A stretch of 64,000 nt of DNA from Inia geoffrensis (taxonomy: Eukaryota; Chordata; Mammalia; Artiodactyla; Iniidae): NCBI GenBank assembly GCA_036417435.1, contig CM070900.1:168196815-168260814 (forward strand). Direction: 5' to 3'. The translations under genes were made by a program, and so were the position numbers. Shown here piece by piece: positions 10,871 through 22,369 of this stretch. Each line of letters opens with the position of its first letter. Positions within the stretch are counted from its first letter, which is position 1. The notes below the pieces were generated by a model. That model searched no databases. It saw only the letters and a list, made by a program, of their open reading frames with translations, and had not been told where the DNA came from.

Positions 10871-13089
10871 AAAATCTGAGAGTTCTCTAATTTAAGAAGG
10901 AAATTGATATAGCTCTACAGCAAGGAGTTCCTTTCATCTTCCACCTCTGCTTTCTCAGGGATGGAAAAGACATGGAGAAGATGTTCAGAGTATCATGTTG
11001 TGGCATGGAGGTGTAATGCCAAACAAAAAATCACAAAGTTCTAGTCTTTTGAAAGGAATCAGATCTTACTCTATTCACTTCTACCCCTACAAGATCATCT
11101 TCTATCAAATAATTTTAGTGCTAGTTGAAACTACTCCTCTGAAGATGCCCTCATGTAATATTATGCTATCTAAAGTACACCTTCTACAGCCAGTTTACAG
11201 CTCGTTATACCATACTCACACTGACATAAAATTTAATATTGTCTGCGGCCTCTGAGTTTAGTTTCTTCTAACACATTTCATTCTTTCTTCAGCTAATTTT
11301 GCCACATCAAATTTTACACTGGAGTAGTTATGGAGTTTTGCACAGTAATGTTGAAATGTAATTCTGAAAGCTTAAGGCAGGTATTATACTCTCAATTCAT
11401 TGTATGTAGTAATACTTTGGCCTCCCAGGATAGAAATGCCAATATAAAAACTGTCCGTATCAATGACACTCAAAGTTTATGTAGCAATGCTATCATTTTC
11501 ATATAGTTCAGGCAGTTATTTTAGTCAATTTTTTTAACTGCACTTTCTAGTATAGCTAATATTATTGACACATTTGTTTCAAGGCAGAGTGGAAACAGAA
11601 GGACAGAATAAAGGTCCCCTTTAATTATTTTTTCTTCTTTTGTATTGTTTTTAAGTGAAACACTATTGGAGTTAGTGGTGATAACAAAATTGGAAGTAGG
11701 GTTGAGTGAATCTTTAAACATTCAAGAGGCTTTCTATTTCTGCAGATCAATTCTCACCATTGTATTCTTCTCAAGGATAACTTCTGGTGGATTGACTTTC
11801 TCTGGGAATGTAGTTGTAGATAGAGGTAACCAAGTATTTTGAGTTAAAACTATTTTATCTTTCTTAAGATACATTTGATAAATGGAAATAAGATTTTGAC
11901 CAGGTCAAGTGAAATTACACTAATACTGTTGTGGTGGACGGTTCATTCAAACTGTGCCTTTCTCTCCAGCCCATATATATCATCCAAGAAAAAGACATTT
12001 TGCAAGAAAGAGATGTGTTAAAAACAACTGTGAATGGGAAGGTAAATGCAATCAATAATATAAAGAGGAAACTAAAGAATAATGAGTTCCCATTTTTATG
12101 TGTTATGTATGAGTTGACATTTGGAAATTCACATGGGTCTATCTGAAAAGCATGTGATAACTGATGTCCAGAACTCAAGAAATGGGTCACAATCTTTCAC
12201 ATTGAATAATTTTGACAAATATGTATACAAGGTATACCTTTTTCATAAATGTTGAAACTAAATCCCAGATCACTAATATTCCATTAAGAAGGTCAAATTT
12301 AATTGCAGGTATTATAGATCTTATCTTTCTACTTTCCCAACTGACAAGGAAAATGTAATTATTTTTGAAGCATGATAATATGCTATAAATGTGTGACCTT
12401 TTAACAGCTTAAGCAATAAATCTCACTCTAGGGTGTTCTGTTGGAGCATAATATTAATATACTTAAGCTACAATTATTTTGATTAAATAAGCTAACATGT
12501 TACTTATAACATATCCTCTGAAGTGTTTTAAAGGACAATCAAGTTTTACATGTAGAAAATTGCTTAATATTTGAGAATATTTTTCTACAATCACATTTGC
12601 CTATTTACATGATATTTGTGAACACATATTCTTAGAGTGTATATATAAAATTTCCTTTGCAAAATTCTTATTTTCATATATTTGGAAAATCAGATGTTCC
12701 TGTTCCAGTGAATAATTACTGATATATTAATAATACATAAATAGGAGAAAACAAATTTTATACTAAAAGTATTGAAAGAATTTATAATTTGTGAATTGAT
12801 GATTTCAACTTTACTTATTCTTGTGCTATAGAGATGCTCAGAAACCAGAAGTAATGTAAATGGGCTAATTCCAAAATTGGCCATCATCACAATTTAATGT
12901 CTAACGAATAATAGCTAGATTCATGAGTTCATAGTTTTTGCTAGATAGAAATGTTATTTTTCCTCATTTTATTAATTGTAGATTACATATGACTTTTTAA
13001 TAAAATCTTTATATTTCACTGAAAAACCAAAGCAGCACTGCATTTGCCCCAAGGTTTAAAATGTCACACACATTTCAGTAAAAGTGTAA
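10871..13089. other. AT-rich sequence, no feature recognised
   Basis: Over 2 kb with no assigned repeat. Open frames of 65-91 codons at 10995-11255, 11645-11842 and 11915-12190 show no domain and overlap antisense frames of similar length, as chance frames do. Confidence 0.45.
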
Positions 13090-13250
13090 GAGCTAACATT
13101 TATTGAGGATTTACATAAATTAGCTCAGGTAATTCTCTCAACAGCCCCATGAGGCAGTGATTAGTTTAAAAATGTGAGCTTCTGTAAGATATAAGGGCCC
13201 GAGTATCAATGGCTTAGTTAGCACAAACAGAATTTGACTTCTTATTCATG
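13090..13250 (-). mobile_element. MIR SINE fragment
   Basis: Reverse complement of the MIR core: 'agctaacatttattgaggattta', then 'ctcaggtaattctctcaacagccccatgaggcagtg'. This fits the usual 'aacatttattgagc..', 'taatcctcacaac.accctatgaggtag' pattern. Diverged and incomplete. Confidence 0.6.
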
Positions 13251-13264
13251 TGAAGCCTAAATGA

Positions 13265-13480
13265 GGGTTTCCTGATTAGGATCCAGTTCCGCTCAGTCAT
13301 TCAGGGAACCAGGTTGATAGGAGCTCTTCCCACTTTAACACAATATTGCCATGGGGATTGACATCCAGTCAGCAGATGGGGAAGAATGAGAGAATCACAC
13401 ACAGGAGGTTACGATGAGCCAGACTCTGTTCACCTTCCACTTAGAGCCATCTAAATATGTCACACGATAAGGCTTCAGAA
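13265..13480 (+). repeat. Possible ancient dispersed repeat, same type as near 10.6 kb
   Basis: 'ggatccagttccgctcag', 'ggagctcttcccac', 'ttgccatggggattgacatcc' and 'cagatggggaagaatgagag' recall the 'aggctccttcc', 'gccatcctcaacat', 'cagcaggaaggaggaagggg' series of an old mammalian repeat. Tentative. Confidence 0.3.
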
Positions 13481-13986
13481 ACAGGGAACCTTATTAGCAC
13501 AGGGAAAATGGTATTTTTTTGTACTACCAGTCTACCACAGTTTGTCTCTCTATTCATCAAATAACAGTTTCATCATTCTTTCAACATATAAAATATTCTC
13601 ATTCTTTCCCTGATGAAGATCCAAGGTGTTTCCATCAAGTTTCTTCACCCCATTAGATGAAGCTGTGGCACTAGAACATATGAACCAAAAAGGCAACTAA
13701 TTTGCTCTCAGCTTATACAATAGACAAAGGTGGGGCAGAAGTAATATCATCGTAATCAACTACCCTACTTTGAAAATGAAGTATGGAGACTATGCACCAG
13801 AGCAACGATGTAGTGAAAAGTGGAGGAAGATCCTTGATTACAGCCTAATTCTACTCTCTGGATAAAAATTTCTTGTCTGTTGTCTTTTGGAGTCTTTGGA
13901 GTCAGCTTTCTGGGACAGACTTTGCCTTTTTCGAGAGCACATAAAGTGAGTGTTGAGGCAGAAGGCTGCCTCTTGTGGGATGTAAG
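13481..13986. other. No feature recognised
   Basis: Sequence between a weak repeat and a CHR SINE. The long minus-strand frames covering 13765-14310 are made largely of the SINE itself. Confidence 0.5.
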
Positions 13987-13999
13987 ATTTCCACAGACT

Positions 14000-14302
14000 G
14001 GGTCTTCCCTGCTGGAGCAGTGGTTGGGAGTCTGCCTGCCAGTGCAGGGGCCACGGGTTCGAGCCCTGGTCTGGGAAGATCCCACATGCCGCGGAGCAAC
14101 TGGGCCCGTGAGCCACAACGGGCTGAGCCTGCGCGTCTGGAGCCTGTGCTCCGCAACAAGAGAGGCCGCGATAGTGAGAGTCCCGCACACCGCGATGAAG
14201 AGTGGCCCCGCTTGCCACAACTGGAGAAGGCCCTCGCACGGAAACGAAGACCCAACACAGCCAAAAATAAATAAATCAATCAATTTATTAAAAAAAAAAA
14301 AA
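14000..14302 (+). mobile_element. CHR SINE, long form, with target-site duplication
   Basis: Plus-strand copy: 'ggtcttccctgctggagcag', B box 'gggttcgagccctgg' (14054-14068), 'gatcccacatgccgcgg', then 'gacccaacacagccaaaaat', (AAAT)n and poly-A. Flanked by the 13-bp duplication ATTTCCACAGACT at 13987-13999 and 14303-14315. Several frames of 99-181 codons on both strands read through this SINE because it is GC-rich and stop-poor; none is a gene. Confidence 0.95.
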
Positions 14303-14603
14303 ATTTCCACAGACTATGCATGAAAATTTGAGAACTTGAGAGTACCTTTAAAACCTGTGTAGTCAAAATATATTTTAGTTCTAGTTGCTAGTTTTGTTGG
14401 TATTATAATCCCCTCATAAGAGTAGTATGCTTCTGATTTATTTGTTTCTAGTCAGTAGCTTATACCAGTAACTATACTGAAATTCTGTACTAGACAAATT
14501 TCTGAAATACAATTCATTTCTTTGTTTTGAATTCTTTCTAATTCTTTTCCAAACAAATTACTGCTACCTTGAGACAATCCAGATTTGTGGGGGAAATACT
14601 CTT

Positions 14604-14966
14604 TTTTTTAAAAAAATTAATTTATTTTATTTATTTATTTTTGGCTGTGTTGGGTCTTTGTTGCTGTGCGCGGGCCTTCTCTAGTTGTGTGAGCAGGGGC
14701 TACTCTTCGATGTGGTGCTCGGGCTTCTCATTGCAGTGGCTTCTCTTGTTGCGAAGCAGGGGCTCTAGGCACGTGGGCTTCAGTAGTTGTGGCTCGCAGG
14801 CTCAGTAGTTGTGTCTCGCAGGCTCTAGAGCGCAAGCTCAGTAGTTGTGGCGCATGGGCTTAGTTGCTCCGCAGAATGTGGGATCTTCCCTCCCGGCCCA
14901 GGGCTCGAACCTGTGTCCCCTGCATTGGCAGATGGATTCTTAACCACTGCGCCACCAGGGAAGCCC
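14604..14966 (-). mobile_element. CHR SINE, long form with internal repeats
   Basis: Minus-strand copy from 'gggcttccctggtggcgcag' (14946-14965) to the A-rich tail at 14604-14640. The exact 18-bp duplication TGTGGGGGAAATACTCTT flanks it (14586-14603 and 14967-14984). At 363 bp it is longer than its neighbours because a 'cagtagttgtgg' motif occurs three times (about 14780-14850), showing internal duplication. A similar arrangement is seen in the copy at 63.7 kb. Confidence 0.95.
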
Positions 14967-15129
14967 TGTGGGGGAAATACTCTTAATATTTTTGTCACAG
15001 GGATGATTCTTAATTGGCTGCTGTACACCATTTTTTTTCAATTTATTTTCTCTCTTCAGAGTGAAGGAAGCACTGATTTTTCTAACTGTTGAGGCTACAC
15101 TTTGGCTAGCAGCTTCCTTTCCTACAGAT

Positions 15130-15260
15130 GAGTTATTATCCCATTCATAGATGAAAATAATGAGGCACAAACTATAGGTTATATAATGTATCTTGTGTTC
15201 CACAGCTAGTGGTTTTGAAGCTAAGATTTAAATGCAGCCGTTTTCCTAAAGATAGTGTTT
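15130..15260 (-). mobile_element. MIR SINE fragment
   Basis: 'gttattatcccattcatagatgaaaataatgaggcacaa' followed by 'cacagctagtggttttgaagc' is the reverse complement of the MIR core and 3' half ('ccccattttacagatgaggaaactgaggc..', 'cacacagctagt'). Short and diverged. Confidence 0.6.
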
Positions 15261-15907
15261 CTTGCTCTACTGTTCCTCACGCCCTTTGTCTTCTGCCATA
15301 GCACTTCTCTCTGTCAAGGGTTCAAATATCCATCTATACAGCACAGAACTGGAACAGATTTTATTACATTCCCTCATAATCCTCATATTCTTGCTATGGG
15401 TTTCTTTAGGTCAAATCACTCCTCCATATTTCACTGAAAAACTGAAGTTCTAGTGCAAGTAACCTCACTGAAGTGGGTGTCTGGATGTTAATATTTCATC
15501 TATACCCATGGGCAAGTCCAAGTTTCTCAGGTTGCCAGGACAGCTCCTGTGACATGTGTACATCTCTACACATGTGACAAATCTGAATTTTTGCAAGTGC
15601 CATTGAATTCATGTTTTAAGACCCATGCACATATGTTAAGTTTAGGGATATGTATATGGGCATTTTGTGGCCACATATGATTTTTTGTAGCAATTTAGAG
15701 TGGACAAATATTTTGAGGGAGTTAATGTGATATATTCATTATGTGCTTTCTCTTAAAAACAGTCTTTCTTTAAACATTATCATATTTCTGCACCTATGCT
15801 TGTCAATTGGCAGAAGCTCAGAAATATGTAAAATGAACATAGAAGGACTCATCACTGAAAATCTTAAGGCAGAGACCCTCCCCTCTCTATATATACACGT
15901 TTAAAGT
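15261..15907. other. No feature recognised
   Basis: No repeat or gene assigned. Two overlapping 60-63 codon frames (15255-15453) lack a domain. Confidence 0.5.
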
Positions 15908-15922
15908 TCTGTAGTGTATTTT

Positions 15923-16130
15923 TTTTTTTTTTTTTTTTTTGCGGTACACGGGCCTCTCACTGTTGTGGCCTCTCCCATTACGGAGCATAGGCTCCGGATG
16001 CTCAGGCTCAGTGGCCATGGCTCACGGGCCCAGCCGCTCCGTGACATGTGGGATCTTCCCGGACCGGGGCACGAACCTGTGTCCCCTGCATCGGCAGGCG
16101 GACTCTCAACCACTGTGCCACCAGGGAAGC
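15923..16130 (-). mobile_element. CHR-2-like SINE, short form, with target-site duplication
   Basis: Short (about 208 bp) copy ending in 'gcggtacacgggcctctcac' after the poly-A (poly-T here). This is the form I associate with cetacean CHR-2 elements. Duplication TCTGTAGTGTATTT at 15908-15921 and 16131-16144. The body 'ggctccggatgctcaggctc', 'agccgctccgtgacatgtgg', 'gatcttcccggaccggggc' is well preserved. Confidence 0.95.
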
Positions 16131-16184
16131 TCTGTAGTGTATTTTGATGCACTGTGTGGAAAACCAGTGCTTTCTTTAATAGTC

Positions 16185-16720
16185 TGTGGTAGGCAGAATA
16201 ATGGCCCTCCAAAAGGCCAATGTCTTAATCCCCTAAAACTGTGAGTGTGTTACTTTACATGTTAAAGAGACTTAAGTAGATGTGATTAAGATTGAGATTA
16301 AGGTTAAGATTGAGACTGAAATAGGAAAATTATTCTGAATTACCCAGGTGGGTCCAACCTAATCACATGAGTTTTTAAAAGCAGAGAACTGCCAGAGGGA
16401 GCTGTGGTCATCTAGTCAGAGGGAGCTGTGACAAAGGTAGGAAGTCAGTGGGATTTATTAATTTAATCATGACTGACTTTGAAGATGATGGGGCGGGACA
16501 AACTAAGGAATGAGGTGACTTCAAGAAACTGGAAAAGGCAAAGAAATGGATTTTCCCATAAAGCCTCCAGAAAGGAATGCAGGCCTGCCTGCTCACTGCT
16601 TTTAGCCCAGTGAGATCTGTGTTATAACTCTAACCTCCACAACTGTAAGTTATTAAATGCGTGTTGTTTTAAACTACTAAATTTGTGGTAATTTGTAACA
16701 GCAGCAATAGAAAACTAATA
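16185..16720 (-). mobile_element. MLT1-type (ERVL-MaLR) solo LTR
   Basis: Reverse complement of an MLT1 LTR: 'aggcagaataatggccctcc', 'gtgttactttacatgttaaagagac', 'gattattctgaatt'-like block, 'ggtgggtccaacctaatcac', 'gaaactggaaaaggcaaagaaa', 'cataaagcctccagaaagg', ending 'aactactaaatttgtggtaatttg'. The order is complete and antisense to the copy at 8.8 kb. Confidence 0.85.
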
Positions 16721-18159
16721 TGCTGTCTTTCTAACCTATATATTACTTCACTTTAACAACTATCATGTTTCTTTTTAGTTGGATCTCTTAGTTTGTATTA
16801 AGAACCAAACAAACCCTAACATCAGCATCCATCTCATCTTTACAATAAACACTGCATGGAATTTCAGCTTTTTACATAAGCGTGCATGGTGAGAGAATTT
16901 TCTTCTTGCTCCAAAATTGGCAACTAGGATACAGAGCTGAGGATAGGAGAAATGCCTCCCGTTGTAATAATCAAGAAACTCATGGATAAAGATTTGTGGT
17001 GTCTGAAGGAGACACTAGCGCTCCTTTCTACTACTTGTGTGGTGAGTTGCAGAAACTAAACATTCCATCTTTGGGACAGCATTTTCAAAGGAATTTTTCA
17101 GAACTTCATACGGCTCCCTTTAAGTCACAGACCTTTTGCGAACAGAGTGTGATCTCTGTTGCCCCCTGGACATTCCTGATGGCAGGAGGATTATTACTTG
17201 ATCTTCCTCAGCTGGATAGAATGTGAGGGTAGAAATGGATGCAGAAAGAATGGAACCTCAGGGCTTCCCATGAAGTAATAATAATGAGTTTGTTGGTTAA
17301 AACAGAAGCAGAAAAAGTAAGACTATGATAGCAGAGACTGCATTTTTCATCAGAAATACCATTAGAGTTGGGCTTGGTCTACCGAAAGTATGCAATAAAT
17401 ATGTCATGAATCCATGCTCTGAAAGGCAAAATAAAAACTCATAACAATATTCATTAATTAAATGCAAACAAAGAAATATGCTTTATATCCTAAACATAGA
17501 CTATAGAATTTTTCCTAAAATGTATGCATTTCAATGTATATTTTTTAAAAGGTCCATATCTCATGCACAAGTACACAGAAAAAAAGTTAATTGCCTGGAA
17601 AAGTAAAAAGGTCATATTCAGATGTAATAATTACACAGACATGACTGAATTAACTGATAATGAGAATAAACATGGACTTTTATTACTGTGTGATATATGG
17701 TTTAAAATTGATTTTGTTTCATCACAGTCACACTTTTCAAAATGTCATATTTATAGTCGTGACCTTTCCTAGGAAACAAAAATATCTATGGTTATATAAA
17801 TATTTCGCTAAATAGTTTCATGCTTGGGTAACTATTTTTCTACTCAAAATTCATTACTTTGTACACTTAAATGGCAAGAAATGTACTATCTAAAAACTAG
17901 CAGTCATTTAAAATATTGGTTATTTTGTAAAGTCAATATATGATACAAGCTAATTAAACTGAAATAGAACAGCTGTTCAGAAATGAACTACTTATATATA
18001 CTTAGAATAATGACAAAGTTACTAGCTTCTCCAATAATGCAATATGATTTGATATGAGTAAGGTGGTTCTGTACATAAATATATGATGACGACCATTAAC
18101 AAATAGTATAAAAACCTCAGTTTTTTAAGAAAATAAGCATGTACTGGGAACACATCTAG
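16721..18159. other. No feature recognised
   Basis: Includes a less AT-rich part at about 16900-17260 that I could not assign to a gene or repeat (a 76-codon frame at 16996-17226 has no recognisable domain), then AT-rich sequence. Confidence 0.45.
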
Positions 18160-18530
18160 GGAGATCAGCTAGATGGCTCTGCTGAACTTGAGTGGATTTG
18201 ATCAAGTCTAGAAATTGGCTGGCTGACAAATAATCTAGGATGGTGATGGCTCAGAGAATTGGGGAAACTCAGTTCTGTTATCTTCCTCCTTCCTGGCACC
18301 ACTGGGATATTGTGAGAACACCCATATCATAACAATGGCAGAGAGTAATTGCACAAGCACAAATGTGCAAGCCCTTTTAAAAAGTCTGTGCTTAGAACAC
18401 ATCTGACCAACAGTCCATTGCCCAAAACAGGTCACAAGACCAGGCTGGAGTCAAAGTAGAAGAGCACCACACATTTACATGGCAAATGGTATGACTGCAG
18501 GGAGGGGTGAAATTTAGGGACATTAAAATA
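18160..18530 (+). repeat. Ancient dispersed repeat, family not named
   Basis: 'gtgcaagcccttttaaaaagtctgtg', 'ccattgcccaaaacaggtcaca', 'agaccaggctggagtcaaag' and 'gcagggaggggtgaaat' follow the order of an old mammalian repeat recognisable by 'cccattggccaaagcaagtcacatggccaagcccagagtc'. A better-preserved relative lies at 31.4-31.85 kb. Confidence 0.4.
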
Positions 18531-19120
18531 CCATAGTCAGACCTCAGCTGAAATTATCCATGCCCCTCCCACACCGCAAAATAGTCTTACCCCTATTTCA
18601 GAAACCCCAATGATCTCATCGATCACTCATCAATGTCACAGTCTGGGTATGATCTACATCAGCTACAGGTACAGTTTCTCTTGATTTGGAGATCTACAAA
18701 CTAAAAGGACAAGATGTCCTCTTCAACATGCAGCAAGCAGTGGTGAACAACTGTAATAAACCCTCTTGTTTGAAACATAGAAGTATGGTAGGTACATAGC
18801 AACATTGTTCAATAGCAATTTTTCAATGCCACTAAGCAATTGTTGCCACATATGGTACACCAGCGGTAGGATGTATCTCCTGAATAGACCCTGCTTCTGC
18901 TCCCTGAGATTAACTCCCCACTTCACCGGACAAAATGACTCTTGGCTCTGTCCTATAAGATATCCATTTCTTTTCCATAACCCTCCTTGACTGTCCTTGA
19001 CCAGTTGTGAAAATTATATTGAGAAATATGCCCTTTGAGTGAACTTTCAGTGAATTTCTTACCAGTAGAAAGCTAGGAGGAATTTTATTAGTCAGGGTTC
19101 TCTAGAGAAACTAAACAAAC
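18531..19120. other. No feature recognised
   Basis: Mixed composition, no assigned repeat. Short frames of 61-67 codons near 18723-18990 are unsupported. Confidence 0.45.
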
Positions 19121-19210
19121 AGGAGGTTATATATATTATATTACATATATATAATATATATTATATTATATATGGTGATATATATATATGCATGTGTGTG
19201 TGTGTATATG
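19121..19210. repeat. (TA)n / (TG)n low-complexity tract
   Basis: Interrupted TATA runs (19127-19188) followed by a short TG run (19191-19206). Confidence 0.85.
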
Positions 19211-19224
19211 AATGCTATTAATTT

Positions 19225-19680
19225 TAAATAGGTATGAGGGAGCTTTAAAAAATTTAGGGGGTATTATTCATTTATATGTAATACATTCCACAAATATTTT
19301 CTACCCAGTTTGTTTTATATCTTTTGGTTTGCTTATAGCTTTGGTTTTTAATATGAATTTTTGGTTGTCTAATATATAAACACCTTTTGTTATTGCATCT
19401 GAATTTTGACACATAGTTAGAACACATTTTCCTATACCCAAGTGATATACAAATGCTTTCACAGGAGATAACTGATTGATAACTTTTTCTAAGTTTTCTA
19501 CTGATATAGTTTTGTTTAATTTTTTTATGTTGAACAGGGTCAATTTTGCTAAATTGTATTTTCCTAGGAAATTGTGCACTTCCTCTTTATATAAAGATAG
19601 ACTTTCTTAGATTTCTACAAATAATTCTGTTATACTCTTATTATTGTTTCTTTTTTCTGTTTAAAGTCTACTTTTATCTT
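19225..19680 (-). mobile_element. Ancient L1M ORF2 fragments
   Basis: Minus strand. The first half ('ccacaaatattttctacccag', then 'ctttggtttttaatatgaatttttggttgtc') matches the late ORF2 region of L1M; the part from about 19500 ('gggtcaattttgctaaattgtattttcctaggaaattgtgcac') resembles the reverse complement of an earlier ORF2 segment. The two pieces are not contiguous in L1, so an internal deletion or two fragments are involved. Confidence 0.6.
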
Positions 19681-19789
19681 CTCAAACCAGTACAAATCCA
19701 GTTCTTTTACTGACCACATTGAAAAGTTCAGTTCTTCAAATTATAACACAGCTAACCGTCTCTCATTAACATCACTGACATTCTTAGGT

Positions 19790-20100
19790 CCATTTATACA
19801 AAATAGAGTAACAGGGTACATCTAAAATGCAAGGTGTGGATAATAATCAAAGAGACAAAAGGAGAAGACTGACAAATGTTCTAGATATTGGAATTGAAAG
19901 AAATGGATTTAAAAATAATTATAATTAATGTTAATGAAAATAAAGAGAAAGATGAACAACATGGCTGAAAAAAGGATGACATCTAAGAAAGTACTGAATT
20001 CGAATTACAAAATAATAATCAACTTGGCAATTGATATCAAATGAGGGATGAGAGAAATCACTCCAAAGCTCTTAGTAAGACATCACTAAATGCACTGCAC
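19790..20100 (+). mobile_element. Possible L1M/HAL1 ORF1 fragment
   Basis: 'ttctagatattggaattgaaag', 'aaatggatttaaaaataattataattaatg', 'aataaagagaaagatgaaca' and 'catggctgaaaaaagg' resemble the A-rich ORF1 5' part of old L1 or HAL1 elements. No frame survives. Confidence 0.35.
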
Positions 20101-20640
20101 AGAGGCTGTCTGGGAGCAGAGATAATAGGTAGGTAAAGTTCAATATTAGCTTGAGAGATTGCAGAATTCTGTAGAATTTCTAACATATGTCCTTCATTAT
20201 GTAAGGACGCTATTGTAGAAACCTGAACTGGCAAGTCCTCGGAGCCTACTGCCTCAAGAATAACCCTTGGTTATACTGTGAATGGATTGTCCTATCTTCT
20301 GAATGAGATGTCTATTATTGTCTTTTGTTTGTGTTTTGAGAAGCTGCATTCTTAATACAGGTCAAGAATGTGTAAATAAGAGATTTCTGTTTGTTAGTCA
20401 CCTATTATGTGAAAGTTAAAATGCGAATATATCTAAAGAAATGCTTATTTTTATTTTTATAATGCATAGCTAATTTCAACTAATTTCCAATATGAAAAAT
20501 ATACTCTGAAGTCAGGGAAAACCTTGAAAGAAAGCCCAATAGCTTATTTATAAATCTTGTATAAAAATCAATTTCATGAGAGCTGAGAACCCTTAACAGA
20601 TCTAAAATATGTGTTTAGACTAACATCAATGTATGTTAAA
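20101..20640. other. No feature recognised
   Basis: AT-rich; nothing assigned. Confidence 0.5.
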
Positions 20641-20650
20641 AATTCAGGGA

Positions 20651-20850
20651 AGGGCTTCCCTGGTGGCGCAGTGGTTGAGAGTCCACCTGCCAATGCAGGG
20701 GACGCAGGTTCGTGCCCCAGTCTGGGAGGATCCCACATGCCACGGAGCGGCTGCTGTGAGCCACGGCTGCTGAGCCTGCATGCCCGAAACCTGTGCTCTG
20801 CATTGCGAGAGGCCACAGCAGTGAGAGGCCCACGTACCAAAAAAAAAAAA
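20651..20850 (+). mobile_element. CHR-2-like SINE, short form
   Basis: Plus-strand short copy: 'agggcttccctggtggcgca', 'gcaggttcgtgccccagtc', 'ggatcccacatgccacgg', ending 'gaggcccacgtacc' and poly-A. A slightly decayed duplication flanks it (AAATTCAGGGA before, AAATTAAGGGA after the poly-A). Overlapping frames on both strands are by-products. Confidence 0.93.
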
Positions 20851-21194
20851 ATTAAGGGAAAACACATCTGACTACATGGGAAAAAAGAAAACTAGTATTG
20901 AAAAATGCATTAATAATAAAGCAGTGGCTGATATATTCATTTCTAGTTTACTGCCCGGATTCAAGTAAAATGATGACACAACTCAATAATTTAGAAAAAG
21001 GAAAAAAAAAATCAAATTTCAAACTAATTTCTTTGCATATGTGACCAGAAAGGGAAATACCTTTACAGACCCAAATTTTTGAGATGTTAGAAGAAGTATA
21101 ACAAGACTGCTGAGTTAGAGAAAGAGGCAAAGTCCGAAGTTAAGTGTGCAAAGTTATTATGAGCTCTTTTTTGTTGTTAAAATACAGTTGATGT

Positions 21195-21820
21195 ACAATA
21201 TACAGAAAACCCTAAAGACTCCACCAAAAAACTATTAGAACTGATAAATAAATTCAGTAAAGTTTCAGGATACAAAATTAATATGCAGAAATCTGTTGCA
21301 TTTCTATACACTATAATGAACTATCAGAAAGGGAAAGTAAGAAAACAATCCCTTTTACAGCTGCATCAAAAAACATACAATACGTAGAAATAAATCAAAC
21401 CAAGGAGGTCAAAGATCCATGCTATGAAAACTACAAGACACTGATGAAACAAAGTGAAGATGGTGCAAACAAATGGAAAGATATATTCTGCTCATGGATT
21501 GGAATAATTAATAATACCAAAATGTGCATAGTACCCAAGGCAATCCACAAATTTAATGGAATTTCTATGAAAATACCAAAGGCATTTTTGACAGAACTAG
21601 AACACATAATCCTAAAATTTGTATGGAGCCAAAAAAGACCCTGAATAGCCAAAGCAATTTTGACAAGAAACAACAAAGCTGGAGGTATCACACTCCCTGA
21701 TTTCAAACTATACTCAAAGATACAGTAATCAAAACAGTATGGTACTGGCAGAAAAACAGATACATACATCAGTGAAGGCCAAGAAATAAGCCCACACTTA
21801 TATGGTTACTTAATCTATCA
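21195..21820 (+). mobile_element. L1 ORF2 fragment (3' of the RT core)
   Basis: Translation in pieces gives the region after the RT catalytic motif: '[18 protein letters not shown]..' near 21225-21285, then '[19 protein letters not shown]' (21468-21524), '[19 protein letters not shown]' and 'KFVWSQKRP' up to a stop at 21642-21644. It ends with '[14 protein letters not shown]' near 21725-21765. One part (21444-21644) is still open for 66 codons. Frameshifts and stops elsewhere; neither a 5' nor a 3' L1 end is present. Confidence 0.85.
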
Positions 21821-22244
21821 ATATTAATAATTATTGTGCAGGAGACTGTAATCTTTGTGGGTTGTAACATCACTGAAAAAAGTGTTTCAAATATAATTTC
21901 AGAATATTAGGAAGGCATTTCCATGCCAAAGTCTAAATCACTCCATGCCCAAACAGAAGTCCCACAACCTGCTTTATTTTAAGTTACCTTGAGAATTTAT
22001 AACAAAGTCTCTAATCAATTATTTGCCTTAGAGCAATCAGGTCTCTATGCCCCTTGAATGCTATGTGTAGGTAAAAAATTCTCATTAACATAGTTGATAG
22101 CCACTGCATTTTGTACTCCAAATCCCTTTTTCCTTTGAAATAATCGAGGCCATGTGGACACCTAATCATCAAAGTGTATCTACTTTGGTCTCTCTAGTAG
22201 TGTTTTTAAAAGCATATTTAGTGTTGAAAACACAAGTCTCTAAG
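21821..22244. other. No feature recognised
   Basis: No repeat or gene assigned. Confidence 0.5.
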
Positions 22245-22345
22245 GCTGAGAGGGGTTTGTGCGGCTGCGCAGGAGCTCCGGTGTGGGCGACACTTCCTGT
22301 GGCGGTGCGGGTTTCAGGAGATGGCTCGCGGAGGTGAGACATTTA
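22245..22345 (+). other. GC-rich segment of unknown origin; possible stray promoter/first exon
   Basis: About 100 bp of GC- and CpG-richer sequence in an AT-rich setting. It holds an ETS-like site (cACTTCCTGtgg near 22289-22300), GC-rich flanks, and an ATG at 22321-22323 followed by GCTCGCGGAG and then GTGAG, which would be a good splice donor. That is the layout of a housekeeping promoter with a very short first coding exon. I do not recognise a gene, no second exon is visible, and an LTR or unknown repeat could give the same appearance. Confidence 0.25.
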
Positions 22346-22369
22346 GGTGCATGGCCTCCCCACTCTCGT

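Noticed and set aside
14000..14302. tRNA gene (tRNA-like A and B boxes in the SINE head)
   Set aside because: CHR SINEs derive from a tRNA gene, so the boxes are expected. The stems of a functional tRNA are not kept, and the same head recurs in all CHR copies.
13765..14323. Overlapping open frames of 99-181 codons on both strands
   Set aside because: They read through a GC-rich CHR SINE and flanks. Five frames over the same bases on both strands is the signature of a stop-poor repeat, and none has a domain.
14780..14850. Regularly spaced repeats suggesting a CRISPR-like array
   Set aside because: They are three internal motif copies of a CHR SINE in a mammalian genome, with no spacer structure.
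16996..17226. Possible short exon (76-codon frame in a less AT-rich patch)
   Set aside because: No recognisable protein similarity, splice context or neighbour exon; left as unassigned sequence.
21431..21769. 112-codon minus-strand frame
   Set aside because: Antisense of the L1 ORF2 fragment at 21195-21820.
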